A DNA stretch of 46,687 nucleotides from Hydrogenophaga sp. 2FB (GTDB taxonomy: Bacteria > Pseudomonadota > Gammaproteobacteria > Burkholderiales > Burkholderiaceae_C): contig NZ_SCML01000051.1 of assembly GCF_005503365.1 (NCBI RefSeq), forward strand, positions 1-46,687, written 5' to 3'. The notes beneath the pieces are model-generated. The model searched no databases and was not told the origin of the DNA. It worked only from the letters and a program-made list of their open reading frames with translations. Position 1 is the first letter of the stretch; each line of letters opens with the position of its first letter. Of the stretch, positions 7,415 through 16,677 are shown in pieces. Made by a program: the position numbers and the translations under genes.

Positions 7415-8470
7415 ATGAAATCCCTGAGAAAAGTTCGTCCCGACAGCGGTCTTGAACTGCACGACGCGCCGCTGCCCGTCCCGGGCGCCGATGAGGTGCT
7501 GGTGCAAGTCAAGGCCACCGGCGTGTGCGGCACCGACCTGCACATCAACAAGTGGACGCCGAGCTACCACTTCATGACCGCCGCCCTGCCCGTGACCATC
7601 GGCCACGAATTCAGCGGCGTGGTATCGGCGCTGGGTGGCGCGGTGCAAGGCCTGGAGCTGGGTCAACTCGTCACCGTCAGGCCTTCTGTGGTGTGCGGTG
7701 TGTGTGCCGCATGCACCGCGGGCCGACCCGACGATTGCGTCACGCGCAAGGGCATTGGCGTCTCGCGCGATGGCGCGTTCGCCGACTTCGTGCGGGTGCC
7801 AGCGCGCAACTGCATCCCGATTCCCGACGGGGTGGACGCCAGGATCGCGGCGCTCGCCGAGCCGCTGTCGGTGAGCTGGGAAGCGGTGCGCGCGGCTGGC
7901 GTTCAGCCGGGTGACCGCGTGCTGGTGCTGGGCCCGGGCAACATCGGCCAGGGCATTGCCTTGTTTGCGCGCGAGGCCGGTGCGGCAGAGGTCGTCGTGG
8001 CGGGTCACGGCGATGCACCGCGCCTGCAGATCCTGAGAACGCTGGGGTTCGACCAGCTGCTCGATTTCGCCGAGACGCCCATGGCCGAGGCGTTGGCGAA
8101 AGCCGCCAGCCCCCGCCCGTTCGACGCGGTGATCGAAGCCACCGGTGTCTCCGCCGTCATTCAGCTGGCCCTGCAAGTGTTGAAACCCCGCGGCGTGCTC
8201 GTGATCACCGGCATCCACTCGGCCCCCGTGGCCATCGACCTGGCAGCCCTGGTCCGCAAACACCACGAAATCCGTGGCTCCTACCGCGCGCCCGAGGCAG
8301 CCTGGCCCAAGGTGGTCGCGTTCATGGAACACAACCAGGCCTTGCTGGCGCACATGGTCACGCACACGGTGCCCTTGTCGCGCGCACTCGAGGGTTTTGC
8401 GCTGGCCAACAACAAGACCGCCACCAAGGTCATGGTGGTGCCCGACGCCGCTGCGGAGACCTTGGCGTGA
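7415..8470 (+). CDS. Zinc-dependent medium-chain alcohol/polyol dehydrogenase
   Basis: A 351-residue MDR-superfamily NAD(P)-dependent dehydrogenase of the threonine/sorbitol/butanediol dehydrogenase group. Catalytic zinc ligands are Cys38 (GVCGTDLH) and the His64-Glu65 pair (GHEFSG). The structural zinc site is complete: Cys94, Cys97, Cys100 and Cys108. The Rossmann dinucleotide motif is VLVLGPGNIGQGIALFARE. The start at 7415 (MKSLRKVRPD) matches the family N-terminus; the frame is open 30 codons further up but that part shows no homology. No good Shine-Dalgarno sequence is seen. The substrate is unknown. It is first in an operon with an EthD-like protein. Confidence 0.92.
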   Translation: MKSLRKVRPDSGLELHDAPLPVPGADEVLVQVKATGVCGTDLHINKWTPSYHFMTAALPVTIGHEFSGVVSALGGAVQGLELGQLVTVRPSVVCGVCAACTAGRPDDCVTRKGIGVSRDGAFADFVRVPARNCIPIPDGVDARIAALAEPLSVSWEAVRAAGVQPGDRVLVLGPGNIGQGIALFAREAGAAEVVVAGHGDAPRLQILRTLGFDQLLDFAETPMAEALAKAASPRPFDAVIEATGVSAVIQLALQVLKPRGVLVITGIHSAPVAIDLAALVRKHHEIRGSYRAPEAAWPKVVAFMEHNQALLAHMVTHTVPLSRALEGFALANNKTATKVMVVPDAAAETLA

Positions 8471-9195
8471 ACGTGGACCAAGCCGCCTTCCTGGCGCTGT
8501 GGAATGGCGTCTCCAGCGAAGACGCACGCGCCGAATACGAGCACTGGCACACCTTCGAGCACGTGCCCGAGCGCACCGCCTTGCCCGGTTTTCTGGAAGC
8601 CGAGCGCTACCGCTCCACCGACCCGGCGCGCAGCTACTTCACCCTCTACCGGCTGGCCTCGCTGGACGCGCTCGACTCACCGCTGTACCGCGACGTCTTC
8701 ACGAACCCCACGCCGTGGTCGGCGCGCATGCGCGCCACGCTGAGTGACTTCTACCGCCTGCCGTGCCTGCAAGCGGGCGTTCACGGCCTCAGCCGTGCGC
8801 CGCATCTGGCCACGCTGCGCTGGCGCTCGAACGCCAACGATCTGCCCGCACGCCTCAACGGCTGGCTGGCCGAACAGGTGCTGCATGGCCGCCTGGTTCA
8901 CGCGGAATGGGGCTGGGCGCCACCGACGGAGGCCTACTGGAAGCCCAACCACGCATCGGACGGTGTGGGCGGCGAAGGCGCCGAGCACACCGCCATGCTC
9001 CAGCACTTCGATGCGTCGGACCTTGAAACGGTGTGCGCCGCGCTGAACACCTTTCTCGCGCCCCTGGCGACCGGCAGGGGAATGCCGCAGCACTTTGAAT
9101 TGCAATCCACCGTGCGCAACCCCTCGCCGCTCGCGCCACGCTCCGAGCGCCTGCCGCCCCACACCACCCTTTTCCATCACTACACCAGAGGATGA
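8467..9195 (+). CDS. EthD-like dimeric alpha/beta-barrel protein (putative)
   Basis: A 242-residue protein starting with GTG inside the dehydrogenase stop (GTGA overlap), so tightly coupled. The N-terminal half (EYEHWHTFEHVPERTALPGF, then AERYRS) resembles the EthD/ferredoxin-like dimeric barrel family: a W-H-x-x-E-H-V-P segment followed by a substrate-approach strand. The second half may be another such barrel (ERLPPHTTLFHHYTRG at the end). No cofactor motif is seen. The family has roles in degradative pathways, but the function here is unknown. Family assignment is moderate. Confidence 0.75.
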   Translation: MNVDQAAFLALWNGVSSEDARAEYEHWHTFEHVPERTALPGFLEAERYRSTDPARSYFTLYRLASLDALDSPLYRDVFTNPTPWSARMRATLSDFYRLPCLQAGVHGLSRAPHLATLRWRSNANDLPARLNGWLAEQVLHGRLVHAEWGWAPPTEAYWKPNHASDGVGGEGAEHTAMLQHFDASDLETVCAALNTFLAPLATGRGMPQHFELQSTVRNPSPLAPRSERLPPHTTLFHHYTRG

Positions 9196-9199
9196 CAAC

Positions 9200-10189
9200 A
9201 TGAGTTTCACCAACCGACGCCGGTTCGCACTGGCCGCCACCGCCCTCGCCTTCGCGGCGACCGGTTTTTCCACTTCCACATGGGCCGACGACGCGTGGCC
9301 CAGCAGGCCCATCCGCATGGTCGTGGGCTATCCCGCAGGCTCGTCGCCCGACGTGCAGGCGCGGCTGCTGGCCGAGCCGCTCTCGCGCGCATTGGGACAA
9401 CCCGTGGTGGTGGAAAACCGCCCGGGTGCGAGCAGCAACATCGGCGCCGACATGATCGCCAAGGCCACCGACGGCCACACCATCGGTGTGATCGGCAATG
9501 GTCCGCTCACCAGCTCCAAGTTCCTGTACGCCAAGCTGCCCTACGACCCCAGCACCGACTTCGCGCCCATCGCGCTCATCGGCGCGGCACCCCTGGTCTG
9601 GGTGACGGCCAAATCCCCCACCGAGCACACGCCCGCACAGACCATCGCCCAACTGCGCGCCGACGGCGACAAGCAGACCTATGGATCGGTCGGTGCAGGT
9701 TCGGGCGGCCATCTCGGCATGGAACTGCTCAAGCAGGCGCTCGGCATCAACCCGCTGCACGTGCCCTTCAATGGCGGCCCGGCCATCCTCAACGGCATCG
9801 TGGGCGGCCACATCCAGATGACGCTGCTGCCCGCCTCCACCGTCTCGCCGCTGGTGCAGGCCGGCAAGCTCGACGCGATTGCCGTAACCTCGGCCAAGCG
9901 CACGCCGCTGGCGCCCACGCTGCCGGCGATGGAAGACATCGGCGTGAAGGGGCTCAACATCGAGGTCTGGAACGCGGTGATGGCGCCGGCCACCATGCCC
10001 GCGGCCCACCAGGCGCGGCTGAGCAGCGAATTGAGCAAGATCCTGCTCTCGCGCGACATGCAGCAGAAGCTGCTCGTTCAGGGATGGCGCGTCGACGACC
10101 CGAGCGCCAAGAGCCTGAAGGCGCGCATCGCCAGCGACACCGCCGTGTACCGCGACATCATCACGCGCAACAAGATCAAGATCGACTGA
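9200..10189 (+). CDS. Bug/TctC-family tripartite tricarboxylate transporter binding protein
   Basis: A 329-residue periplasmic solute-binding protein. The N-terminus has NRRRFALAATALAFAATGF, a signal peptide with a twin-arginine-like RRRF, probably cleaved after TWA near residue 29. Family hallmarks follow: WPSRPIRMVVGYPAGSSPDV and VVVENRPGASSNIGADMIAK, then YGSVGAGSGGHLGMELLK and HVPFNGGPAILNGIVGG. The Shine-Dalgarno AGAGGA lies 7 nt before the ATG. No TctA/TctB membrane partners are nearby, so it is one of the many orphan Bug proteins of Burkholderiales. It probably binds the substrate metabolised by the two upstream enzymes. Confidence 0.95.
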   Translation: MSFTNRRRFALAATALAFAATGFSTSTWADDAWPSRPIRMVVGYPAGSSPDVQARLLAEPLSRALGQPVVVENRPGASSNIGADMIAKATDGHTIGVIGNGPLTSSKFLYAKLPYDPSTDFAPIALIGAAPLVWVTAKSPTEHTPAQTIAQLRADGDKQTYGSVGAGSGGHLGMELLKQALGINPLHVPFNGGPAILNGIVGGHIQMTLLPASTVSPLVQAGKLDAIAVTSAKRTPLAPTLPAMEDIGVKGLNIEVWNAVMAPATMPAAHQARLSSELSKILLSRDMQQKLLVQGWRVDDPSAKSLKARIASDTAVYRDIITRNKIKID

Positions 10190-10224
10190 AGCGGTGGGCC
10201 TGGCGGCCCACCTAGAATCGCCGC

Positions 10225-11610
10225 ATGCACATTCACATCCTGGGCATCTGCGGCACTTTCATGGGCGGTCTGGCCGCCCTCGCCCGCGAAGCCGGCCACC
10301 GCGTGACCGGCTGCGATGCCGGCGTTTACCCCCCCATGAGCGACCAGTTGCGCGCGCTCGGCATCGATCTCATCGAAGGTTTCGGCGCCGACCAACTGAC
10401 CTTGAAGCCGGACATGTTCGTGATCGGCAACGTGGTCAGCCGCGCACGCGCCGCCGATGGCACGCCGAAGTTTCCGCTGATGGAAGCCATCATGGACAGC
10501 GGCGCGCCCTACACCAGCGGCCCGCAGTGGCTGGCCGAACACGTGCTGCAAGGCCGCCATGTGCTGGCCGTCGCCGGCACCCACGGCAAGACCACCACCA
10601 CCGGCATGTTGACCTGGATCCTGGAAGCCAACGGGTTGAATCCCGGCTTCCTCATCGGCGGTGTGCCCTTGAACTTCGGCGTATCGGCGCGTTTGGGCGC
10701 GGGCAACCTGTTCACCATCGAAGCGGACGAGTACGACACGGCGTTCTTCGACAAGCGCAGCAAGTTCGTGCACTACCGGCCGCGCACCGCGATCCTGAAC
10801 AACCTCGAGTTCGACCACGCCGACATCTTCGACGACCTGACGGCAATCGAGCGGCAGTTCCACCACCTGATTCGCACCGTGCCCGGCAACGGGCGCGTGG
10901 TCGTTAACGGGCTGGAAGACAGCCTGGAGCGCGTGCTGCACAAAGGTTTGTGGAGCGAGCTGCGCAGCTTCGGCGCCGCAGTAAGCGACTTCACCGCGCG
11001 CGGCGAGCCGCACGCTTTTGACGTGCTGCACCAAGGCAACATCGTCGGCCGCGTGGAGTGGGCGCTCACCGGCGTGCACAACCAACTCAACGGGTTGGCG
11101 GCGATCGCCGCCGCCGAACACGTGGGCGTGTCGCCCGCCGATGCCGCGCGGGCACTGGGCACGTTCGAGAATGTGCGCCGCCGCATGGAGGTGCGCGGCA
11201 CGGTCGAGCGCAAAGGCGGAGCGATCACCGTCTACGACGATTTCGCGCACCACCCCACCGCCATCCGCACCACGCTCGACGGCCTGGCGCGCAAGCTCGG
11301 CAGCCCACGCGGGCGCATCCTGGCGGTGTTCGAGCCGCGCAGCAACACCATGAAGCTGGGCACGATGAAGTCGCAGTTGCCCTGGAGCCTGGAAGCCGCG
11401 GACCTCGCGTTCTGCCACAGCGGCGGGCTCGACTGGGACGCCGCCGAAGCGCTGACGCCCATGGGCGCGCGGGCACAGGTGGGACGCAACATCGACGAAG
11501 TCGTGGCGCAGGTGACGGCAGCGGCGCAAGCCGGCGACCACATCGTCTGCATGAGCAATGGCGGCTTTGGCGGTGTGCATGACCGCCTGCTCAAGGCCCT
11601 GGCGCCCTAG
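10225..11610 (+). CDS. mpl: UDP-MurNAc:L-Ala-gamma-D-Glu-meso-DAP ligase Mpl (muropeptide recycling)
   Basis: Mpl ligates recycled L-Ala-D-Glu-meso-DAP tripeptide to UDP-MurNAc in the cytoplasm, saving de novo synthesis by MurC-E. It has 461 residues (E. coli 457). The N-terminal MHIHILGICGTFMGGLAALA is the UDP-sugar-binding Rossmann motif in its Mpl form. The ATP P-loop GTHGKTTT is at 118-125. FTIEADEYDTAFFDKRSKF and DDFAHHPTAIRTTL are diagnostic for Mpl rather than MurC. It stands alone, 35 nt after the Bug gene, and converges with the next gene with a 4-nt overlap of stops. Confidence 0.95.
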   Translation: MHIHILGICGTFMGGLAALAREAGHRVTGCDAGVYPPMSDQLRALGIDLIEGFGADQLTLKPDMFVIGNVVSRARAADGTPKFPLMEAIMDSGAPYTSGPQWLAEHVLQGRHVLAVAGTHGKTTTTGMLTWILEANGLNPGFLIGGVPLNFGVSARLGAGNLFTIEADEYDTAFFDKRSKFVHYRPRTAILNNLEFDHADIFDDLTAIERQFHHLIRTVPGNGRVVVNGLEDSLERVLHKGLWSELRSFGAAVSDFTARGEPHAFDVLHQGNIVGRVEWALTGVHNQLNGLAAIAAAEHVGVSPADAARALGTFENVRRRMEVRGTVERKGGAITVYDDFAHHPTAIRTTLDGLARKLGSPRGRILAVFEPRSNTMKLGTMKSQLPWSLEAADLAFCHSGGLDWDAAEALTPMGARAQVGRNIDEVVAQVTAAAQAGDHIVCMSNGGFGGVHDRLLKALAP

Positions 11611-11927
11611 TAGTTCAGCGAGTGGTTCGGCACGTCGACCGACACCACCGGCTTGGCCAGCGCCGCGCTCGCGGCGCGCGCAAAGGCCATGGCCCATTCG
11701 CGGTGCGCCGCGTCCTGAAAGTGGCCTTCGCCTGCGGCCTCCGCCACGCGCAGGATCTTGTCGGCCGTCAGCACCTTGCCGGTCGGGCGGATCGGCTCGC
11801 AACCCAGCGCCGTGAACTGCTCATCGAGCCAGTGGCGGGCCTGGTCGTGCGGCATGGGCTGCACCTCCTCCAGGTCGAAGCGGTAAGTGGCGGGGTCGCC
11901 CCAACTCACGGAAACGTGGCTGCGCAT
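11607..11927 (-). CDS. Small hypothetical protein
   Basis: A 106-residue soluble protein of no family I recognise. It opens MRSHVSVSWGDPATYRFDLEE and contains LTADKILRVAEAAGEGHF and EWAMAFARAASAALAKP, so an alpha/beta fold is likely. Its stop overlaps that of mpl on the other strand. It reads in the same direction as aroG, 82 nt downstream of it. The frame avoids the usual antisense-shadow composition and has a plausible length. It is moderately supported. Confidence 0.65.
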   Translation of the reverse strand: MRSHVSVSWGDPATYRFDLEEVQPMPHDQARHWLDEQFTALGCEPIRPTGKVLTADKILRVAEAAGEGHFQDAAHREWAMAFARAASAALAKPVVSVDVPNHSLNY

Positions 11928-11962
11928 GTGCGTTTCTCCTGATCGGTCGTTCGCCCCATTGT

Positions 11963-11985
11963 GGACCGCGCGCCGCGCGCGATCC
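11963..11985 (-). terminator. GC-rich hairpin downstream of aroG
   Basis: The arms GGACCGCGC (11963-11971) and GCGCGATCC (11977-11985) form a 9-bp stem with one G-T pair and a 5-nt loop, 25 nt after the aroG stop. There is no U-tract, so it may be a transcript-stabilising hairpin rather than an intrinsic terminator. Confidence 0.3.
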
Positions 11986-12009
11986 AGCCCTGAAAGCCCT
12001 TGACCCTGT

Positions 12010-13137
<1,128 letters not shown>

Positions 13138-13180
13138 GAGGCTCCTGAGTGGGGTTGAGTCGGGGAAAAGTGAAGGGGCG

Positions 13181-13216
13181 AAAAAAAACCGCCGGGCTTG
13201 AGGCTCCGGCGGTTTT
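13181..13216 (-). terminator. Attenuator terminator of the aroG leader
   Basis: On the minus strand, AAAACCGCCGG (13216..13206) and CCGGCGGTTTT (13195..13185) form an 11-bp stem: seven G-C pairs plus four A-T pairs, with a 10-nt loop. The run of eight T starts in the 3' arm (13188..13181). It is a strong intrinsic terminator 44 nt before the aroG start and 21 nt after the leader-peptide stop. Its 5' arm can pair instead with the leader RNA (see the antiterminator). Confidence 0.88.
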
Positions 13217-13262
13217 GTCGAGATTCGGTGATGCGCTTACAGCCTCGCCTCTCGTCCGCCGG
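13206..13262 (-). promoter_or_regulatory. Antiterminator hairpin of the aroG leader
   Basis: The leader RNA contains CCGGCGG at 13262..13256, identical to the terminator's 3' arm, so it can capture the terminator's 5' arm CCGCCGG (13212..13206). A second helix in the same hairpin pairs CGAGA (13254..13250) with TCTCG (13223..13219). The two structures are mutually exclusive. A ribosome stalled on the aromatic codons (13299..13270) would leave the 5' arm free and favour read-through. One that reaches the stop codon at 13239 would mask it and favour termination. Confidence 0.75.
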
Positions 13263-13311
13263 GGACTGAGAACCAAAAATAAAAGGCAAAAAAGGCGAAG
13301 CGCGAAGACAT
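13237..13311 (-). CDS. Aromatic-rich leader peptide controlling aroG
   Basis: A 24-codon frame begins MSSR, continues FAFFAFYFWF (residues 5-14) and ends with TAA at 13239..13237. Ten consecutive codons hold six Phe, one Tyr and one Trp, the three end products of the pathway that aroG opens. It is followed by overlapping antiterminator and terminator hairpins, the classic layout of pheA/trp-type attenuation. No clear Shine-Dalgarno sequence precedes the ATG. An in-frame GTG lies 18 nt upstream, and the promoter may lie inside the end of tldD (stop at 13338) or give a near-leaderless message. The coding call rests on composition and context. Confidence 0.8.
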   Translation of the reverse strand: MSSRFAFFAFYFWFSVPGGREARL

Positions 13312-13337
13312 GGGATCGGAATGTAGCACAGGCAACT

Positions 13338-14798
13338 TCAAGCGGTTCCACCGACGGTCAGGCCGTCGATGCGCAGTGTGGGCTGGCCCACGCCCACCGG
13401 CACGCTCTGGCCTTCCTTGCCGCAGGTGCCCACGCCGCTGTCGAGCTTCATGTCGTTGCCGATCATGCTCACGCGGGTCAGAGCGTCAGGGCCGTTGCCC
13501 ACCAGCGTCGCGCCCTTCACGGGGTACTGGATCTGGCCGTTCTCGACCCAGTAGGCCTGGCTGGCGGAGAACACGAACTTGCCGCTGGTGATGTCGACCT
13601 GGCCACCGCCGAAGTTGGTGGCGTACAGGCCCTTCTTGATGCTGGCCACGATCTCTTCGGGCGCCTTGTCGCCGCCGAGCATGTAGGTGTTGGTCATGCG
13701 CGGCATGGGCACGTGGGCGTAGCTCTCGCGCCGGCCGTTGCCCGTGGCCTTCACACCCATCAGGCGTGCGTTCATCGAATCCTGGATGTAGCCGCGCAGG
13801 ATGCCGTCTTCGATCAGCACGTTCTTCTGCGAAGTGTGGCCTTCGTCGTCGATGTTGAGCGAGCCACGGCGGTCGGCAATGGTGCCGTCGTCCAGCACGG
13901 TCACGCCCTTGGCGGCCACGCGCTGGCCGATGCGACCGGCGAACGCGCTCGAACCCTTGCGGTTGAAGTCGCCTTCCAGGCCGTGGCCCACCGCTTCGTG
14001 CAGCAGGATGCCGGGCCAGCCCGCGCCCAGCACCACCACCATCTCACCGGCGGGTGCGGGTCGGGCTTCGAGGTTGGTCAGGGCGTAGGACACGGCCTCG
14101 TCCACGTAGGACTGCACCATGTCATCGTCAAAGTAGGCCAGGCCGAAGCGGCCACCACCGCCCGACGAACCGGCTTCGCGCCGGCCCGACTGTTCGGCGA
14201 TCACGGTGACCGACAGGCGGATCAGCGGGCGCACGTCGGCCGCCAGCGTGCCGTCGGCGCGCGCCACCAGCACCACATCGTGTTCGGCGGCCAGACCGGC
14301 CATGACCTGCTTCACGCGCGGGTCCTTGGCCTTGGCCAGGCGCTCCACTTTTTCCAGCAGCGCCACCTTGGCGGTGCTGTCGAGCGTGGCGATCGGGTCC
14401 ACGCCCGGGTACAGCGAGCGCGATTTCGACACTTTCACCGCCGGCACGCGCACCTTGCGGCCCTGACCTTGTGCCGAGATCGAGCGCACGGTGTGCGCGG
14501 CGTCGATCAGGGACTCCCAGGACAGGTCATCGGAATAGGCAAACGCGGTTTTTTCGCCGCTGACCGCGCGCACGCCCACGCCCTGGTCGATGCTGAAGCT
14601 GCCGGTCTTGACGATGCCCTCTTCCAGGCTCCAGCCCTCGCTGCGCGTGGTCTGGAAATACAGGTCGGCATCGTCCACGCCGTGCGACATGATCTCGCCG
14701 AGCGCACGCTGCAAGTGGGTCGGACTCAGGCCGAAGGGTTCGAGCAACAGGCTTTGGGCGGTGGCCAGACGGGCCAGGGTGGGTTCGCGTGAAATCAT
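13338..14798 (-). CDS. tldD: Metalloprotease TldD
   Basis: TldD pairs with TldE/PmbA to form a zinc protease that degrades unfolded or modified peptides. It has 486 residues from the ATG at 14798 (E. coli 481); an upstream ATG at 14828 would add 10 residues without homology. The zinc motif HEAVGH is at residues 267-272, inside GAGWPGILLHEAVGHGLEGD. The family segments SIDQGVGVRAVSGEKTAFAY and NTYMLGGDKAPEEI are present, and the C-terminal CGKEGQSVPVGVGQPTLRI is typical. No pmbA/tldE is in the window. aroG lies downstream after its attenuator. Confidence 0.96.
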   Translation of the reverse strand: MISREPTLARLATAQSLLLEPFGLSPTHLQRALGEIMSHGVDDADLYFQTTRSEGWSLEEGIVKTGSFSIDQGVGVRAVSGEKTAFAYSDDLSWESLIDAAHTVRSISAQGQGRKVRVPAVKVSKSRSLYPGVDPIATLDSTAKVALLEKVERLAKAKDPRVKQVMAGLAAEHDVVLVARADGTLAADVRPLIRLSVTVIAEQSGRREAGSSGGGGRFGLAYFDDDMVQSYVDEAVSYALTNLEARPAPAGEMVVVLGAGWPGILLHEAVGHGLEGDFNRKGSSAFAGRIGQRVAAKGVTVLDDGTIADRRGSLNIDDEGHTSQKNVLIEDGILRGYIQDSMNARLMGVKATGNGRRESYAHVPMPRMTNTYMLGGDKAPEEIVASIKKGLYATNFGGGQVDITSGKFVFSASQAYWVENGQIQYPVKGATLVGNGPDALTRVSMIGNDMKLDSGVGTCGKEGQSVPVGVGQPTLRIDGLTVGGTA

Positions 14799-14844
14799 CA
14801 AGGCATTGTAAGAACCCTGGCCCCGCACGCCACCCTCAGGGTCT

Positions 14845-16002
14845 CTAGGACTGCATGAGGCGCTTGGACTTGGCCACCGACATCAGAATGCCCAGGCCCA
14901 CCCCCAGCGTCACCATGGCGGTGCCGCCGTAGCTCACGAACGGCAAGGGCACGCCCACCACCGGCAGGATGCCACTGACCATGCCCATGTTGACGAAGGC
15001 GTAGACGAACACGTTGAGCGTGACCGCGCCGGCCAGCAGGCGCGCGAACTGCGTCGGCGCCTCGACCGCGATCAACAGGCCGCGCACGATCAGGAAGATG
15101 AAACCACCCATGAGGCACAGCACGCCCACCAGGCCGAATTCCTCGGAGAACGCGGCGTAGATGAAGTCGGTGGTGCGCTCGGGAATGAACTCCAGATGCG
15201 TCTGCGTGCCCTGCATGAAGCCCTTGCCCCACACGCCGCCCGAGCCGATGGCGATCATGCCCTGGATGATGTGAAAGCCCTTGCCCAGCGGGTCCTTGGA
15301 CGGGTCGAGCAAGGTGCACACGCGCTGGCGCTGGTACTCGTGCAGGATTTTCCAGTCCACCCCGGGCGCGCACATCTGCGACTCCAGTGCGATCAGGGTG
15401 ACCACCGCCACCGCGCCAATCACCAGCGGTGGCAGGATGAGCTTCCAGCTGAGGCCGGCAAAGAAGATCACGAAAAGACCCGACGACAGCACCAGCAGCG
15501 AGGTGCCCAGATCGGGCTGCTTGATGATCAACGCCACCGGAATCACCAGCAGGAACCCGGCCACCACGAAATCCAGTGGCTTGAGCTGGCCTTCGCGCCG
15601 GTGGAACCACCACGACAGCATGAGCGGCATGGCGATCTTCATGAGTTCGCTGGGCTGGATCACGGTGACGCCCACGTCAAGCCAGCGCTGCGATCCCTTG
15701 CGCATGATGCCGAAGAACTCCACGCCCAGCAGCAGCATCACGCCGACCGCGTACAGGGGCAGCGCCAGCGACATCAGGCGCTGCGGCGGCACCTGCGACA
15801 CGAGGAACATCAGGCCCACCGCCAGCATCATGTTGCGGCTGTGGGCGGAGAAGCGCGTGCCATGGTCGAACCCCACCGAGTACATGGTGATCAGGCCCGC
15901 GCCCGCCATCAGCAGAATGGCAAACAGCAACCACCCGTCAAAGCCCTGGAAGATCGGGGCGATGCGCTGCAGCGGGGTGGGTTTGTCGAAAGTGGCGGCC
16001 AT
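14845..16002 (-). CDS. rodA: Peptidoglycan glycosyltransferase RodA (rod shape, SEDS family)
   Basis: A 385-residue polytopic inner-membrane protein of the FtsW/RodA/SpoVE family. RodA polymerises lipid II for cell elongation with PBP2. Family segments include KGSQRWLDVGVTVIQPSELMK, IIKQPDLGTSLLV (with the catalytic-type Asp of QPDLGT) and HIIQGMIAIGSGGVWGKGF. The C-terminus has GVPLPFVSYGGTAMVTLGVG. The extracellular loop is shorter than in FtsW and the sequence lacks the FtsW-type N-terminal extension, so RodA is preferred. In many proteobacteria rodA follows mreBCD-mrdA. Here none of those genes is adjacent, and a divergent esterase gene starts 22 nt away. Confidence 0.94.
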   Translation of the reverse strand: MAATFDKPTPLQRIAPIFQGFDGWLLFAILLMAGAGLITMYSVGFDHGTRFSAHSRNMMLAVGLMFLVSQVPPQRLMSLALPLYAVGVMLLLGVEFFGIMRKGSQRWLDVGVTVIQPSELMKIAMPLMLSWWFHRREGQLKPLDFVVAGFLLVIPVALIIKQPDLGTSLLVLSSGLFVIFFAGLSWKLILPPLVIGAVAVVTLIALESQMCAPGVDWKILHEYQRQRVCTLLDPSKDPLGKGFHIIQGMIAIGSGGVWGKGFMQGTQTHLEFIPERTTDFIYAAFSEEFGLVGVLCLMGGFIFLIVRGLLIAVEAPTQFARLLAGAVTLNVFVYAFVNMGMVSGILPVVGVPLPFVSYGGTAMVTLGVGLGILMSVAKSKRLMQS

Positions 16003-16024
16003 GGGGCCGGATTATCCTTCGCCC

Positions 16025-16636
16025 ATGTCCACCATCGCCACCACCCATCTCCTGTACCTGCACGGTTTTCGCTCGTCGCCGCAATCGATGAAGGCGCAGA
16101 AGGTCGCCGAGCGCATGCGCACGCAACACCCTGGTGTGGTCTGGTGGTGCCCGCAGTTGCCGCCCTCGCCGCGCGAGGCCATGGACCTGGTGACCCGCGG
16201 CATTCAGAGCTGGCCGCGCGACACCATGGCGGTGGTGGGTTCTTCGCTGGGTGGGTTTTATGCGCGCTGGCTGTCGCTGCAGACCGGCTGCCGAGCGGTC
16301 CTGCTCAACCCCGCCCCGTTCCCCGCGCGCGGCCTGGCCAGTTACATCGGCGAGCAGACCGCGTGGCACGATCCGCAGGAACGTTTTGTCTTCGAGCCGG
16401 TCTTTGTGGACGAACTGCGGGCACAGGAGGCGGACATGGCCCGCCTGGCGCCCTTGCACCCTGCCACGCCCGAAAAACAATTCGCGATTGTGTCCAAAGG
16501 TGACGAGGTGCTGGACTGGCGCGAGATGCAAGCCTTCTGCGCCGGTGGCACGACGCGCCTGCTCGACGGCAGCGACCACGCCATCAGCGATTTCGACGCG
16601 CACATCGACGACGTCTTCCGATTTCTGGGGCTTTGA
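16025..16636 (+). CDS. YqiA/UPF0227-like alpha/beta-hydrolase esterase
   Basis: A 203-residue esterase of the YqiA family. HLLYLHGFRSSPQS carries the oxyanion-hole HG motif. GSSLGGFYARWL holds the nucleophile elbow serine (GxSxGG). The acid is probably in SKGDEVLDW and the histidine in DGSDHAISDF. The natural substrate is unknown. The ATG at 16025 is chosen because MSTIATTHLLYLHGF matches the family start. Its stop lies 41 nt before the exonuclease start. Confidence 0.9.
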   Translation: MSTIATTHLLYLHGFRSSPQSMKAQKVAERMRTQHPGVVWWCPQLPPSPREAMDLVTRGIQSWPRDTMAVVGSSLGGFYARWLSLQTGCRAVLLNPAPFPARGLASYIGEQTAWHDPQERFVFEPVFVDELRAQEADMARLAPLHPATPEKQFAIVSKGDEVLDWREMQAFCAGGTTRLLDGSDHAISDFDAHIDDVFRFLGL

Positions 16637-16677
16637 CCGCCGCGGTGCTGTCCGCGCCCCATGGGACAATCCGGCCC

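Noticed and set aside
10078..11802. 574-codon minus-strand frame opposite mpl
   Set aside because: Shadow composition and no domain; mpl is certain.
14845..16002. rodA as a second ftsW
   Set aside because: It lacks the FtsW N-terminal extension and the septal-type segments, and a full ftsW is present in the dcw cluster.
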